Below, piece after piece: positions 10,950 to 20,668 of a stretch of DNA of 64,000 bases; positions within the stretch are counted from its first letter, which is position 1, and each line of letters starts with the position of its first letter. The notes under the pieces were generated by a model. It did not search any database. It was not told where the DNA came from and was given only the letters and a program-made list of their open reading frames with translations. This DNA is from Microdochium bolleyi (taxonomy: Eukaryota > Ascomycota > Sordariomycetes > Xylariales > Microdochiaceae). Both the position numbers and the translations under genes were made by a program. The stretch lies in the NCBI GenBank assembly GCA_001566295.1, contig KQ964262.1:434001-498000 (forward strand), given 5' to 3'.

Positions 10950-12478
10950 TCAGTAGCCTATCATCCCCTGACCTATGTGAAAGAACCGCAAAAACGCCCT
11001 GAGCGCCGCGCTGCGGTCGCCGTTGCGCTTGGCGCCGCCCTCGAGCGGGAACAGCTTGCCGTTCTTCTTGCTGTACGTCTTGAGCGCCTTGACGCTTGAG
11101 AAGGTCTTGAGGCGGATGCCTAGCTCCCGGGCAGGCTGCTGGGTCTGACTTGCCGTGTCGGCGCTGGTGCTACAGGAGCGAGCGGCGCCGCTGCGGGCAT
11201 AGTCGACTAGGTCAAAGATGTTGACGTGGATGTTGTTGAGGATCTTAATTCATAAACGCCGTGGTTAATTATTGATCACGCAACGAGATTGTGGTTCTAT
11301 GGTGTAAAGTGTGACCTTCGGATCCAGGTCTGACTCACCTTCTTGCACGCCGTGATCGACCGTCCCGGCTCATCACCCGCCACGAGCTGGCACATGGTTT
11401 GCCATGCCCCCAGATCTCGCATGCCGCCGTAGTGCTCCTCGAGCTCCCTGTCGAAGGCCTTGTGCAGGTCCTTGCGGACACTCGTCAGCTTCTGCGCGGT
11501 GAGCTTGTGGCCCAGATGGCGCCTCAGCCGCTCAAACGAGATGTGGATCGGCGCCTTCGGGTCGTGTGCGAACCCGTCGAAGGCCCGGAAGAAGACGTCC
11601 AGAGGCGTGTGAAGCGGGGCCTTGTCACCTTGGAGCCGGAGAGAGGATGCCATCGCGAGCGCGAGTTCGTTGGCCACGCAGGTGCCGGAGGTAGTCAGGC
11701 CCGTCTGGGCGCCGGCTGGAGTGCTGCGGCCCGAAGGAGTGGTGTGCCAGCTGGTGTCGGAGCCACTGGAGAAGCTGGAAGCACGGAACAACAAGGCCGA
11801 TCCGGCCCTTGTGTTGTCGTGACCAGCGCGATGGCTTGTCGATTGCATATGCTGCTCCAATGCGCTCTCCGTGGCGAACCCTCTTCTGCACCCCCGGCAT
11901 GTGTTGACGTGCTTGACTTCGAAATGCATGTCGAGAGCAGCCTGCGCCTTGAACGTTCTCTCGCAGCTGTGGCATCTGTACAGAGCCGGGCTTGCTGGCT
12001 CTGGAGTGCTCATCGCGGGCGTGAGGATGGGGCTGCCGCTGCTATTGCTACTGCTGCTGTTGCCCGCGCTCTCTGACCTTGCACCATTGATGCCGCTCTC
12101 GAATCCGGCCTCCGCGTGGCCCTTGGCAGAGGCGTGGTCAGCGAGGGCGCTGGCCGTTGCGAAGCCCCTGCCGCACTGTTGGCACGAGTGCGGCTTGCCG
12201 TGCCTCGTGCTGGCCATGTGCTGGTCGCGGGCGTCTTGGGTGGTGAATGTCTTTTTGCACCTGGGGTTGCTGCAGCCGAAGGGCACCGGGCCTGCGGCGA
12301 CGTGGGAGGCGGCATGCTGGGAGAGGCCGCTCTCACTCGTGAAACCCTTGGCGCACTGCTGGCATGCGTATGGCTTCACGTGCTTCGTGTGGCGGACGTG
12401 CATCACCATCGCTTCTCGAGTCGCAAAAGCTTTGCTGCAGCGGCTGCACGCATGGGGCTTTGCTGTATTAGTCGCCAT
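10950..12478 (-). CDS. C2H2 zinc-finger protein, paralogue B
   Basis: Exons 12478-11339 and 11243-10950, joined in phase 0 after ...SITACKK, give 477 residues. The start is the ATG before the first finger (MATNTAKPHACSRC); the open frame further upstream has no support. Six C2H2 units follow: HACSRC, YACQQC, FGCSNPRC, HSCQQC, YRCHSC and NTCRGC, each with spaced His pairs. A Ser-rich linker leads to the same C-terminal domain as paralogue A: TPLDVFFRAFDGFAHDPKAP, SFERLRRHLG, DLGAWQTMCQLV, SITACKK, then IHVNIFDLVDYAR and KLFPLEGGAKRNGDRSAALR. It is probably a nuclear DNA- or RNA-binding protein; target and role are unknown. The tandem arrangement on one strand and the shared intron position indicate a local duplication. 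Confidence 0.88.
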
Positions 12479-12946
12479 CGCTGCTCTTGGGGCTGATTTC
12501 AGATGGCCGACTGACAGTAAGCGTTGCCAAGGGGGGAAATGAAAGCAGCGAGAGGCCCGAGTCCGACAAGCGAGTCGCAAGAGACGGGGTAGACGGGGTG
12601 AAAGATAAAGCTGCTGGAGAGGGGGTGGTTGGTTTGAGTGCAGAGGGAGGGCAGCAGATGGCTGAGCACTTGGTGCGAGGCACCCAATCGCCGCGGTCAC
12701 CAACACAGGCCGCATCAACCTTGCCAGCCATCATTCAGCCTCGGAACTTTGTTCCCACCCTCCAACCCCAAACGCAGCGTGCAACCAACAGCGTCCCCGT
12801 CCTAGAGAAAACACCAGGCACCGCATGCGCCGTCGTTCGGCTGCGGTTACGGAGACCTGCGTCAGGTCGGCACGGCCACAAGGCACAACCACACGGGGCG
12901 CTTTTCCTTCCTAAGGGGCGGTGACAAACGAGGTCTGATGACTGTC
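12479..12946. other. Intergenic, promoter of C2H2 paralogue B
   Basis: Spacer between the start of C2H2 paralogue B and the end of the Zn2Cys6 gene. Open frames here look like chance frames in GC-rich DNA. Confidence 0.5.
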
Positions 12947-15900
12947 TCAGAAGTCGGCGGGCACGTACGTCAGCCACTGCGTGTCGTCCATGTCGAAGAA
13001 CAGCGAGTCTAGTCCCGCTGCGTCGCCGCCGGCCCCGGCTCCTCCCGACCCGTCGACGTCAAACATGGTGGTGTTGTTGTTGCTATTGATGTGCGAGAAG
13101 GACGAGCGCGCGGACGGCACGCCGCTCGGGCCTGCGGCTGGCCTGCTGCTCATGATGTTGACGTTGTTGTTCAGCGTCCCGTGGCCCAGCATCGGCTGTG
13201 TAGATGATTGCGCCGGCGGCGGTCGGCCGTCAGGGGGGTCGTGGTTCTGATACTGGGCGGCGTCGGGATGCGACATGTGGTGCCCATCCTGCTGCTGCAT
13301 CGTCTGCTGATGCTCTGTGGACCTGCCCCTCGACCCGCTGCGGCTCGCGCCACTCGTCTTCTCCTCGATCTTGCCCGACAGGATCTCCAGCGCGACAACA
13401 CACCGCTTGGCCGCGAGCCCGAACTGCTCGTGCTCCCGCAGGATCGCCATCGTCTCGTCCAGCGCGGCCGAGATCTCGTCGACGGGGAAGCACTTTGGCC
13501 GGAGGCGCGCCGCCATGAGCACCGCGCCCGCCGTGTAGATGTAGAAGAGGCGGTACCACCAGGCGGGCAGGAGGCCGAGGGTGCCGTCGTGCTGGAGGAA
13601 GCGCCGCATCAGGGCGACGGTCTCGAGGGCCGTCTCGACGCAGACCAGCGCCGACTGCTGGAGCACGCGCGTGGAAAGGGTCTTCCTCTTGGCTGGGAAG
13701 CCATCGGGGGAGGAAGAGGAGGCGGAAGTGCTGTCGCCCTGGCCGAGGCAGTATCGGGCTAGCATTGGGCGAAGGAGGAGGACGCGGGTGTGCAGGCAGC
13801 TGAAGAGCAAAGTCAGCTCATGGTCCCAGACATAGATCAAACAAGGTACGCGGCAGGACAAAAGGGGTTTCCGCAGAGCCAAGGGAACTGAACGGGAAAC
13901 AAACGTACCGGAACCGCAAAATCACAATCTGCCGCCGCGTGATCTCATCCACTATCATCGTCCCGTCGGGCCCCTGCTCACCCCCGAGGGCCTCGAGCTT
14001 CAGGTGCCCGGGCAGCTCGGCCTCCCACTTGGCGAGCTCGTGGTCGATGACAATCGCCTTGCCCGCGTCGGCCTCGCCCTGGTCCGTCTCGAGCCACTCG
14101 GCCTTGTGCGACTCGAGCCCGCGCGAGTTCGTGTTGGACGTAGAGTAGAATTCGCGCAGCACGCGGTGGATGATGCGGTACAGGTCGAGCGTCTTGACAT
14201 AGAAGGCGAAGCGGTACTTTTGTGCCGTGTAGACCGTGCTGTCGGCAGTCGTGCTGCTGCTGCCGTTGGTCTGGGGGCTGGTGGCCGCGACGTCTTCCAT
14301 CAGGGGCTGGGGGACCGCTTCGGCGGTCTCGCTGGACACCATCGAAGGTCGGCCATGCGTCAAGGCGAGCATGCTAGAAATTGCTCTCTGGTCAGCACTT
14401 CATCACAGTTTTCCTATTAGAAAGTTCAGCCGTCGCGGAAACATACCGATCCATCAGCACACAGCCATGCCATATCCTCCTCACCAGCTCCCTATCTCGC
14501 ACATCGCCCAGCCGAGCCGACGTCTCCGGCAGATGCAAGCCCAGGCCCTCGGCTATACGGATCGCCGCGCCAACGACCATCCACGTCTGGTTCGGGTGGT
14601 TCGTGCTCTGCAGATACTGGCCCATGAGCAGCAGGCACTGCACCACCTGCACGCTGCCCCCGTCCCAGACATTAAACCGCAGGCTCTGTTGCGCGCGGGT
14701 GTAGTACTCCCTGCTGGCCTCGGCGCGCTGCTCCGACGAGGTACCCTCCTGCAGCTCGCTGGCTAGCGCGAAGATAGTGTTGAGAAGGGACACGAATATG
14801 CGCTCCTCGGAGACGGGCATGTGCGAGGAGCCATTGAACAGGGACTCGTAGCACGCCTGGAAGGTTTCCCGGTCGAGAAAAGGGTACAGCCCGTCGACGT
14901 AGAACCAGTAAATGTGCACCAGCCGGTCGGCCTGCTTGCGCGAGGGCAGGACGTAGTCGTGCGGCTCGGCGTCGGCGCCGTCGTCGTGGCTGCTGCCGTT
15001 CTGCTGGCCGCCGCCCGACGTCGTCAGGCTGCCGATGCTCGGCCTGTAGAGGGAGAATCCCTGGCGTGTCTGGTCGGGCGGCGCGGATGCCGAGTGCGGC
15101 TGCTGCCCGTACTGCTCGTGGTTCTGCTGCTGGCCGGGCGTCGCGGAGGTTGGTCCCGAGACGGCAGCCCTGAGCTGGCGCGTGAAGGAGCCAACGCTGC
15201 TGCTGCCAAAGTACTCGTTGCTGACCTCGCCATCGTTGAGCACCGCCGTCATCGAGTCCGCCGCGGCTGACGAGTTGCCGTGCTGGCTCGCCGCGATGGA
15301 CAAGGTTGATAGCGGCGAGGGCCCGCCATGGGGCCCAGACATGCTCTGCGGACTCGGACCGGACATTGATGATGCCCTGCCTGCTGCCACAGGATGAGAG
15401 GTCGTCGTCCTGGGACTGTTGGCAGGCACGAAACCCGCCGTGACGGTGTCAGATGACGGCCGTAGCCCGTGCAGGGGCGGGCGGAATGTCGCTACCGGCG
15501 AGGTTGCGGATGCCGACGAGGTGCTGCGGACTCTGTCATGGTTGCTGCTTGCGGAGGGCGTGGCGATGATAAAGTCTGATCGCCGTGGGGTGTGGGTTCT
15601 GGCGTGGGTGGCGGCGTGGCTGCCCGGTGACACGGAGGGCGCGTAGTCGCAGCGGTCGCCACGGCGGATGCAGTGCTTGCAGGCTGTCTGCTGCTAGTAT
15701 CGCGATCTACTTTCCTGGTGGTGGGAACGTGGTATGTTGCTTACCTGGGCGCACTCCGTCGCACTTGACCTTGCGATCTCGACAGTGATTACACGCACTG
15801 TCACGGCAAGCACGCTTCAGTATCCGGCCTTGCACAGGAGTATCATCGATCTCGCCACGGCGAGGCAACTCACATGTCTATCTTGATGCGCTTTGCCGTC

Positions 15901-16004
15901 GGCCCGCCCTGCACCCCGTGGGGATGCTGTTCCTGCAGGCTCTGGTGGTGGTGGTGCTGCTGGCCGGCCGTGACGCCGGGCCCTGTGGGGAGAGAGGACG
16001 ACAT
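12947..16004 (-). CDS. Zn2Cys6 transcription factor with fungal_trans domain
   Basis: Five exons (16004-15874, 15797-15745, 15683-14447, 14373-13909, 13799-12947) give 912 residues. Joining exons 1-3 makes a textbook zinc cluster, C-x2-C-x6-C-x6-C-x2-C-x6-C, with Cys46, 49, 56, 63, 66 and 73 (CNHCRDRKVKCDGVRPACKH...). A basic AKRIKID stretch precedes it and may be a nuclear signal. A long Ser/Pro/Gln-rich linker leads to the fungal-specific regulatory domain (from about residue 310: VHIYWFYVDGLYPFLDRETF), with the typical GAAIRIAEGLGLH segment. The acidic C-terminus (SLFFDMDDTQWL) looks like an activation region. It sits 0.6 kb from the gentisate-type gene pair, whose shared promoter carries paired CGG/CCG half-sites, so it is the best local candidate regulator. 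That link is inference. Confidence 0.9.
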
Positions 16005-16624
16005 GGGCCGAGAGTGACGCCGACGTGCATCCGTGCTCTCCGTGCTCCCCGTGTTCTCCGTGCTGTGTCTCGGAACGGTGATCAGAGTGCTCGGTCTGGG
16101 TCTGTGATGGTGGTGTTGCAGATAAGCCTCCGTGCCTCGGAAGGAAGGACCGACTCGGAGGGTCGATCGCGCGAGATCGTGTCGCAGCAACAAGGCCAGG
16201 GAGAAAAAGGGGAGCGCGAGTTTGTCGTCCGGCCATGCACCTCTGCTCCGGCGCGCCCCGGTTTTCCCCAACCCTCGGACCAGCTCGAGGCTGAGGGGAT
16301 TGTGGAGCAGGCGGTGGGGCACGCGATGCGGGGTCGCGTCTCGCGCCCACTGATCTCTTGGCCAGGGGGTGCACGAGTCAGGCGTTGGTGCTTCCGAGGC
16401 TGTGGCTGACTCCGCTCACGTACCTCGGAACGAGCATTCATGAATATCAGGTCGAGAAACCGAGAAACAGCACTGTGGCCTTCATGCTGTGGATTGACGG
16501 GCAGCTAGGTGGTAAAAAGTATCTGATACAGATCCAAGATTTAATATGCTTGTGTGACGTCTCTGTTCTCTATGGTTTTTTGTCCACGCTTTGCAACCGG
16601 TCTGAAAGAAAGCATTTAATCTAA
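16005..16624. other. Intergenic, Zn2Cys6 promoter and 3' flank of the FAH-family gene
   Basis: Holds the 5' leader of the regulator and a four-copy degenerate 9-nt tandem repeat (16032-16068). The frame is open upstream of the chosen ATG, but no in-frame ATG is seen. Confidence 0.5.
16032..16068. repeat. Degenerate 9-bp tandem repeat
   Basis: About four imperfect copies of a CCGTGCTCT-like unit sit in the 5' leader or promoter of the Zn2Cys6 regulator. No function is known. Confidence 0.6.
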
Positions 16625-17727
16625 TTACTCGAACACCATCTTGTTCTTGATCGCACCGAGCTGCGCGATCCGAACCTCGACGACATCGCCGTCGTTCAGG
16701 TACTTGGGCTCCGGCTTGAACCCCATCCCAACACCCGACGGCGTGCCCGTCAGGATCACCGTGCCCGCCTTGAGCGTGCTGCCCTGGCTCACAAACGCCA
16801 CGATCTCGGGCACCCCGAACAGCAGGTCGCTCGTGCTCTCATCCTGCCTCACCTCGCCGTTGACGAGCGTCGTGAGCTGCAGGTCGCTCGCGGCACCGAC
16901 CACCGCGGGGGAGACGAGCATGGGGCCTACGGGCGCGAACTTGTCGAAACCCTTGCTGAAGCACCACTGCGGCACGCCGCCGGCCTTGGAAGGGTCGCGC
17001 TGCCACGCGCGCGCCGAGACATCATTGCAGACGGTGTAGCCAGCGATGTGGTCGAGCGCGGATTCTTTGGGGATGTTCTTGCCCGTCTTGCCGATCACGA
17101 TGGCCTGTGGTGTCGCGGGAAGGAGTGGTCAGCGAGCCTGTCTGTCTGTGGTAAAGGACCGCCAGCCTGGAGCGTTTGCTTCTCTCCCACTGGTCGAAAT
17201 ACCGCGTCCGGGGGTCTCTCATGACCTACCAGCTCGCCCTCGTAGTCGACCGTGCCATCTTGAGCGACCTTAGGGATCGGCACGTCCTCGCTATGACCTG
17301 CGATAGAGTCATTCGGCTTGATGAAGACTGAAGGGTACGGAGGTGGTGACCGGCCACCCTCCTTGACTAGATGTCACGGAAGCAATCATCAGCACGACCT
17401 CACATTGCAAACGCCAATTGATCTCCGCTAGAGATTAGGAATGAGGTTCCGCCACTCACTGTGCTTGATGTAGTTCAGCCCGATACACTTGATGATCGGC
17501 ACGTCATCCACCCGCAGCAGGTCGCTTATCGACTTGACGGCGACACGCTTGCCCGTGTTCTGAGTCGCGGCGACAGGGTTTTGACCGCTGCCGGTGAAGA
17601 TGACGGCCTCGAGGGTGCCCGCGCTGAGCTTCTGGGTTAGCTCAGTGTCGCTGTCGATCTGGGGCTCGCCAAAGTGCTCGGTGCCGTCGGCGTCGACGAA
17701 GCGGATCAGGCGCTTCCAGGATGCCAT
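16625..17727 (-). CDS. Fumarylacetoacetate hydrolase family protein (likely fumarylpyruvate hydrolase)
   Basis: Exons 17727-17460, 17366-17230 and 17104-16625 give 294 residues. The FAH fold is clear: IKCIGLNYIKH, SPPPYPSVFIKP, DYEGELAIVIGKTGKN with the metal-binding acidic residues, YTVCNDVSAR, and LKAGTVILTGTPSGVGMG near the end. Family members cleave or hydrate 2-oxo acids using Mg or Mn. Divergent pairing with a gentisate dioxygenase points to hydrolysis of fumarylpyruvate or maleylpyruvate to pyruvate plus fumarate or maleate, the last step of gentisate breakdown. An acylpyruvase or oxaloacetate-decarboxylase role is possible from sequence alone. No signal peptide is seen, so it is probably cytosolic. 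Confidence 0.88.
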
Positions 17728-18005
17728 CTTGTAGTCGGTGACTTGTCTGTGACTTGTCTGGAGATGAAGGTCCTCGGGAGAGTGACAGCTGCCGAAGTGC
17801 GTGGAATGCGGTGCGCGAAAGGTGATGTCAGTTGAGTCGGAGTTCTTTGGCCGGTATTGGGGAAGCCTTGTCACCGCGGGGTAGGAGATCGATAATAATC
17901 TTAGAGGATCCCTCAGCTCCAAAGCCCGAGTCCTCGCGCGGAGCTGTCCCGAGATGATTCGAGGAGGTAGCCACACGCGACCAATGGGAGGTCACCCCGA
18001 GCCTC

Positions 18006-18019
18006 CGGGTGGACCACCG
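18006..18019. promoter_or_regulatory. CGG-N8-CCG inverted repeat, copy 1
   Basis: CGG at 18006-18008 and CCG at 18017-18019 are separated by 8 nt, within a longer imperfect palindrome (TCCGG...CCGGA, 18004-18021). Inverted CGG triplets with fixed spacing are classic Zn2Cys6 dimer sites. The binding protein is unknown. Confidence 0.5.
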
Positions 18020-18030
18020 GAATGTCCAGG

Positions 18031-18050
18031 GCTCGGAACGTTGGCCGAGC
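18031..18050. promoter_or_regulatory. CGG-N8-CCG inverted repeat, copy 2
   Basis: GCTCGG and CCGAGC form perfect 6-bp inverted arms around an 8-nt spacer. Its CGG/CCG triplets have the same 8-nt spacing as copy 1, and start-to-start distance is 28 bp. It lies 304 bp from one start codon and 306 bp from the other. Confidence 0.55.
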
Positions 18051-18355
18051 TTGCGGGGTCCCGAGCTCCCCTCGAACGAGAAGACCCCGTCGAGACTCGC
18101 GGATGGGGGATCGATCCTGCTTGCGGTTACTAATACCAAGGAAGCGCGAACCGAGAACTGCTTGTCTCAATACCGAGCTTGAGTTAGCTGGAGATTCCAC
18201 TTCAAGTGTCAGTTCTTTTCGACACAACACCCCTTACAGAAGCGCCTTGTTCTCGACTTCTGATCTAACACGATCCGCTGCCGAAGACTTCACCATTCAC
18301 CCAGTAATCACCAGAACACAGCGTCTGCTATTCTACACCAATACAGCACGCAACC

Positions 18356-19453
18356 ATGGTGGCAGACCACGGCAACAAGGGCGACGCCCACCCGCCCGCG
18401 CCGCAGCAACAGCAAGAAGACATGAACTCTCTCCTCGGCCCCCTTCCCAGCCTGAACCTCGAGCCCCTCTGGTCCAAGATGGACCGCATGGTGCCAGCCA
18501 TGCCCGAACCCAGGGCCCGGCCGCACCAGTGGAAGTACTCCGAGTGTTACCCGCACCTGCTCAAGGCCGGGCGCATGGTCGCCGCCGAGGACGCGGAGCG
18601 CCGCGTGCTCATGCTCGTCAACCCGGCGCTCGAGAGCCCCTTCACGACCGACACCATCTACGGCGGCCTGCAGCTCGTCAACCCGGGCGAGACGGCGCCC
18701 GCGCACCGGCACATCGCGTTCGCATTCCGCTTCATCATCGATGGCGAGGGCTTCACGGCCGTCGAGGGCAAGAGGATGGCGCTCAAGAGGGGTGACTTCG
18801 TGGTCACGCCGACATGGCACTGGCACGACCACGGCAACGACTCGGACAAGCCGGTCGTCTGGCTCGATGCGCTCAACCTGCCCGTGTTCACGTTTCTGAG
18901 GGTGCACTTCGCCGAGGGATACAGCGATCCCAGATACCCGAGCACGTAAGTCAAAGACTCTTCTTCTTCCCACCTTGGCTTCCTCAACTCCCAACCCATG
19001 AGAAGCACCCTGCTAACTTCAACCTTCAATAACAACAGTCCCGTCGACCCTTGCGAATGGCGCTTCCCCTGGTCCGAGGTCCAGCCGATCCTCGACGCCG
19101 CGCCCGGCCCGCACGCCGTGCACCAGTACCTCAGCAGCACGACGGGCCAGCCACTGTCCAAAACGCTCGGGGCGCAGGCGGAGCGGATATCCGCGGGCGC
19201 GCACAGCGAGCCGGCGCAGTCGCAGTGCTCGTTCATGTACCACATCTACGAGGGCGCGGGGTACAGCACCATCACAACGCCCGCGACGGGCGAGACGGTG
19301 CGGTATGGCTGGGAGTCGAGGGACACGTTTGTGGTCCCCGCGTGGGCCAAGGTGCAGCACTTCAACGAGAGCGCGGACGAGCCGGCGTACCTGGTCGCTG
19401 TGCATGACCGGCCGATGCTGGATAACCTGGGGCTCATCAAGCCTGGTTTGTGA
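18356..19453 (+). CDS. Gentisate 1,2-dioxygenase (bicupin)
   Basis: Exons 18356-18945 and 19039-19453 give 334 residues, close to the 340-350 usual for the family. The first cupin shows PGETAPAHRHIAFAFRF with His117 and His119 as likely Fe(II) ligands, followed by RGDFVVTPTWHWHDHG, the second metal-binding stretch. The second, degenerate cupin is in the C-terminal half (MYHIYEGAGYSTI, RDTFVVPAWAKVQHFN). The enzyme opens the ring of gentisate with O2 to give maleylpyruvate in the cytosol. The divergent neighbour is a matching FAH-family hydrolase. 1-Hydroxy-2-naphthoate dioxygenase is a related alternative. No maleylpyruvate isomerase or 3-/6-hydroxylase gene is visible in the window. Confidence 0.88.
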
Positions 19454-19760
19454 AGGGCGAGGGCGGAGAGTGAGGGAGACGCTCGTACATAGTCGATGCT
19501 TTACATGGTAGCTTTAGCGGAATGATGTTCAGTCTGGCAATACTGTGCACTATGATTCTCTCAAGAAGTCTCAAGCAGAGGAGATACGCGATGAGCAATC
19601 TTCCATGTGACGACAAAGGCGCCGGGATGATTCACCCACGTGACAAAAAGGGAACTGAACAGAATGAGACACAGCCAAGCGCCTTGTCTAGCGTACCAAA
19701 AGGAGGGTCTCGCACCCACCGAAACCTGGGCGGGTCAGACTGTGAAAAATGAAAAAGAAA

Positions 19761-19848
19761 TGATCGATGGCGGGCTCGATCCGCCGACCTTCAGTGTTCG
19801 CATCATACGATGTTAGACTGACGTGATAACCAACTACACCAATCGACC
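19761..19848 (-). tRNA. tRNA-Val (anticodon AAC) with a 14-nt intron
   Basis: On the minus strand, a 7-bp acceptor stem (GGTCGAT with ATCGATC, one G-U pair) and discriminator A enclose a full cloverleaf. The D arm is GTGT/TCAC, the anticodon stem TCAGT/ACTGA with loop CTAACA-C, the variable loop has 5 nt, and the T stem is GGCGG/CCGCC. The anticodon AAC is at 19814-19812. A 14-nt intron (19810-19797) sits one base 3' of the anticodon, the canonical place. T-rich runs follow (19745-19760), fitting a pol III terminator. The T loop begins with A instead of the usual T. Confidence 0.9.
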
Positions 19849-20235
19849 TTATTTGATGAAATGTCGAGTCTTTATGTGCAACTATATCCTCAACTCACCA
19901 TGCTTGCACCTGAACAGCCAATTCCCGCAGCATCATTGTCGAGGCTTGGATCATCACCATCTCCGTGCACTCGCTGTCTGTCATGTCATCTGCCACGCCA
20001 CGACATGCAAACTGGCACGTGGACACCCAGCTGGGCCCACTGCCTCAGTCTCGCTAATGAACCCAGAAATCCCGGGCTGCAGAGTCGACGCGACCATGCC
20101 GGTCCTCATGACCAACCCTCCCGGGAGACTGGGTGTGGCGCCTGCACAGATTGCTTGTTGCCACGAACTCTGCCGGGATTCAGTGGCTCCTTCGGTACTC
20201 GGACAGACGCATGATTGGGTGTGGACGCCCATCTC

Positions 20236-20249
20236 CGGAATGCTCCCCG
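20236..20249. promoter_or_regulatory. CGG-N8-CCG motif upstream of the MFS gene
   Basis: CGG at 20236-20238 and CCG at 20247-20249, with the same spacing as the two copies in the gentisate-type promoter, about 420 bp before the transporter ATG. One chance occurrence in this much GC-rich DNA is quite possible. Confidence 0.3.
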
Positions 20250-20668
20250 AGCCTCAGGCCACCGAAGGCCCCATGCCCTGTCTCGGCCCCCGTGCCACGC
20301 CCTTTCTTCCCCAAACAAGTCGACATGCACTGCCCTTGGGGTCCCCAAGTTCCCCACTGCCTCCCCTCAGCCGCCCACGCTTGCAAATTTCGCTCCCGTG
20401 GGGATTTCTCTTGCAAGCGAGTGTCCCGAGCTCCCTCTCGCGCGTCTTGTGAGCTGCTGGCCCATAAAGAGCACGCAGCCCTTGCAGATCTCTCCCTGTT
20501 TCTGTCTCGGAATAGCAAGCTGTCTGTCGCATTCGGCTCTGTCCCTGTCATACTCAAGGAACTGTCCGTAAAGGGCCCGAGTATTTGGGGTAGTCTTGTT
20601 CGCTCGACTTGATCCTCTCGACTTGCACTGCACGACACTCTTCATCATTCCAGACAACTGCCATCACC

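Larger units (their letters stand above)
17728..18355. promoter_or_regulatory. Divergent promoter of the gentisate-type gene pair
   Basis: A 628-bp region shared by the FAH-family gene (-) and the gentisate dioxygenase gene (+). Two CGG-N8-CCG inverted repeats lie in its centre, about 300 bp from either start codon. The geometry suggests one control region for both genes. Confidence 0.6.
19454..20668. other. Intergenic with tRNA and MFS promoter
   Basis: Holds a tRNA-Val at 19761-19848 and the upstream region of the MFS gene, including a CGG-N8-CCG motif at 20236-20249. No protein gene is recognised. Confidence 0.5.

Noticed and set aside
12487..12924. Plus-strand frame between the C2H2 and Zn2Cys6 genes
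   Set aside because: No recognisable domain; it lies in the promoter of the C2H2 gene and lacks conserved content.
16081..16160. Another CGG/CCG pair in the Zn2Cys6 regulator promoter (16138-16152)
   Set aside because: Spacing is 9 nt rather than 8, so it does not support autoregulation through the same site.
18308..18994. Minus-strand frame opposite the gentisate dioxygenase
   Set aside because: Antisense shadow of the cupin gene with no domain; also spans the real exon-intron boundary.
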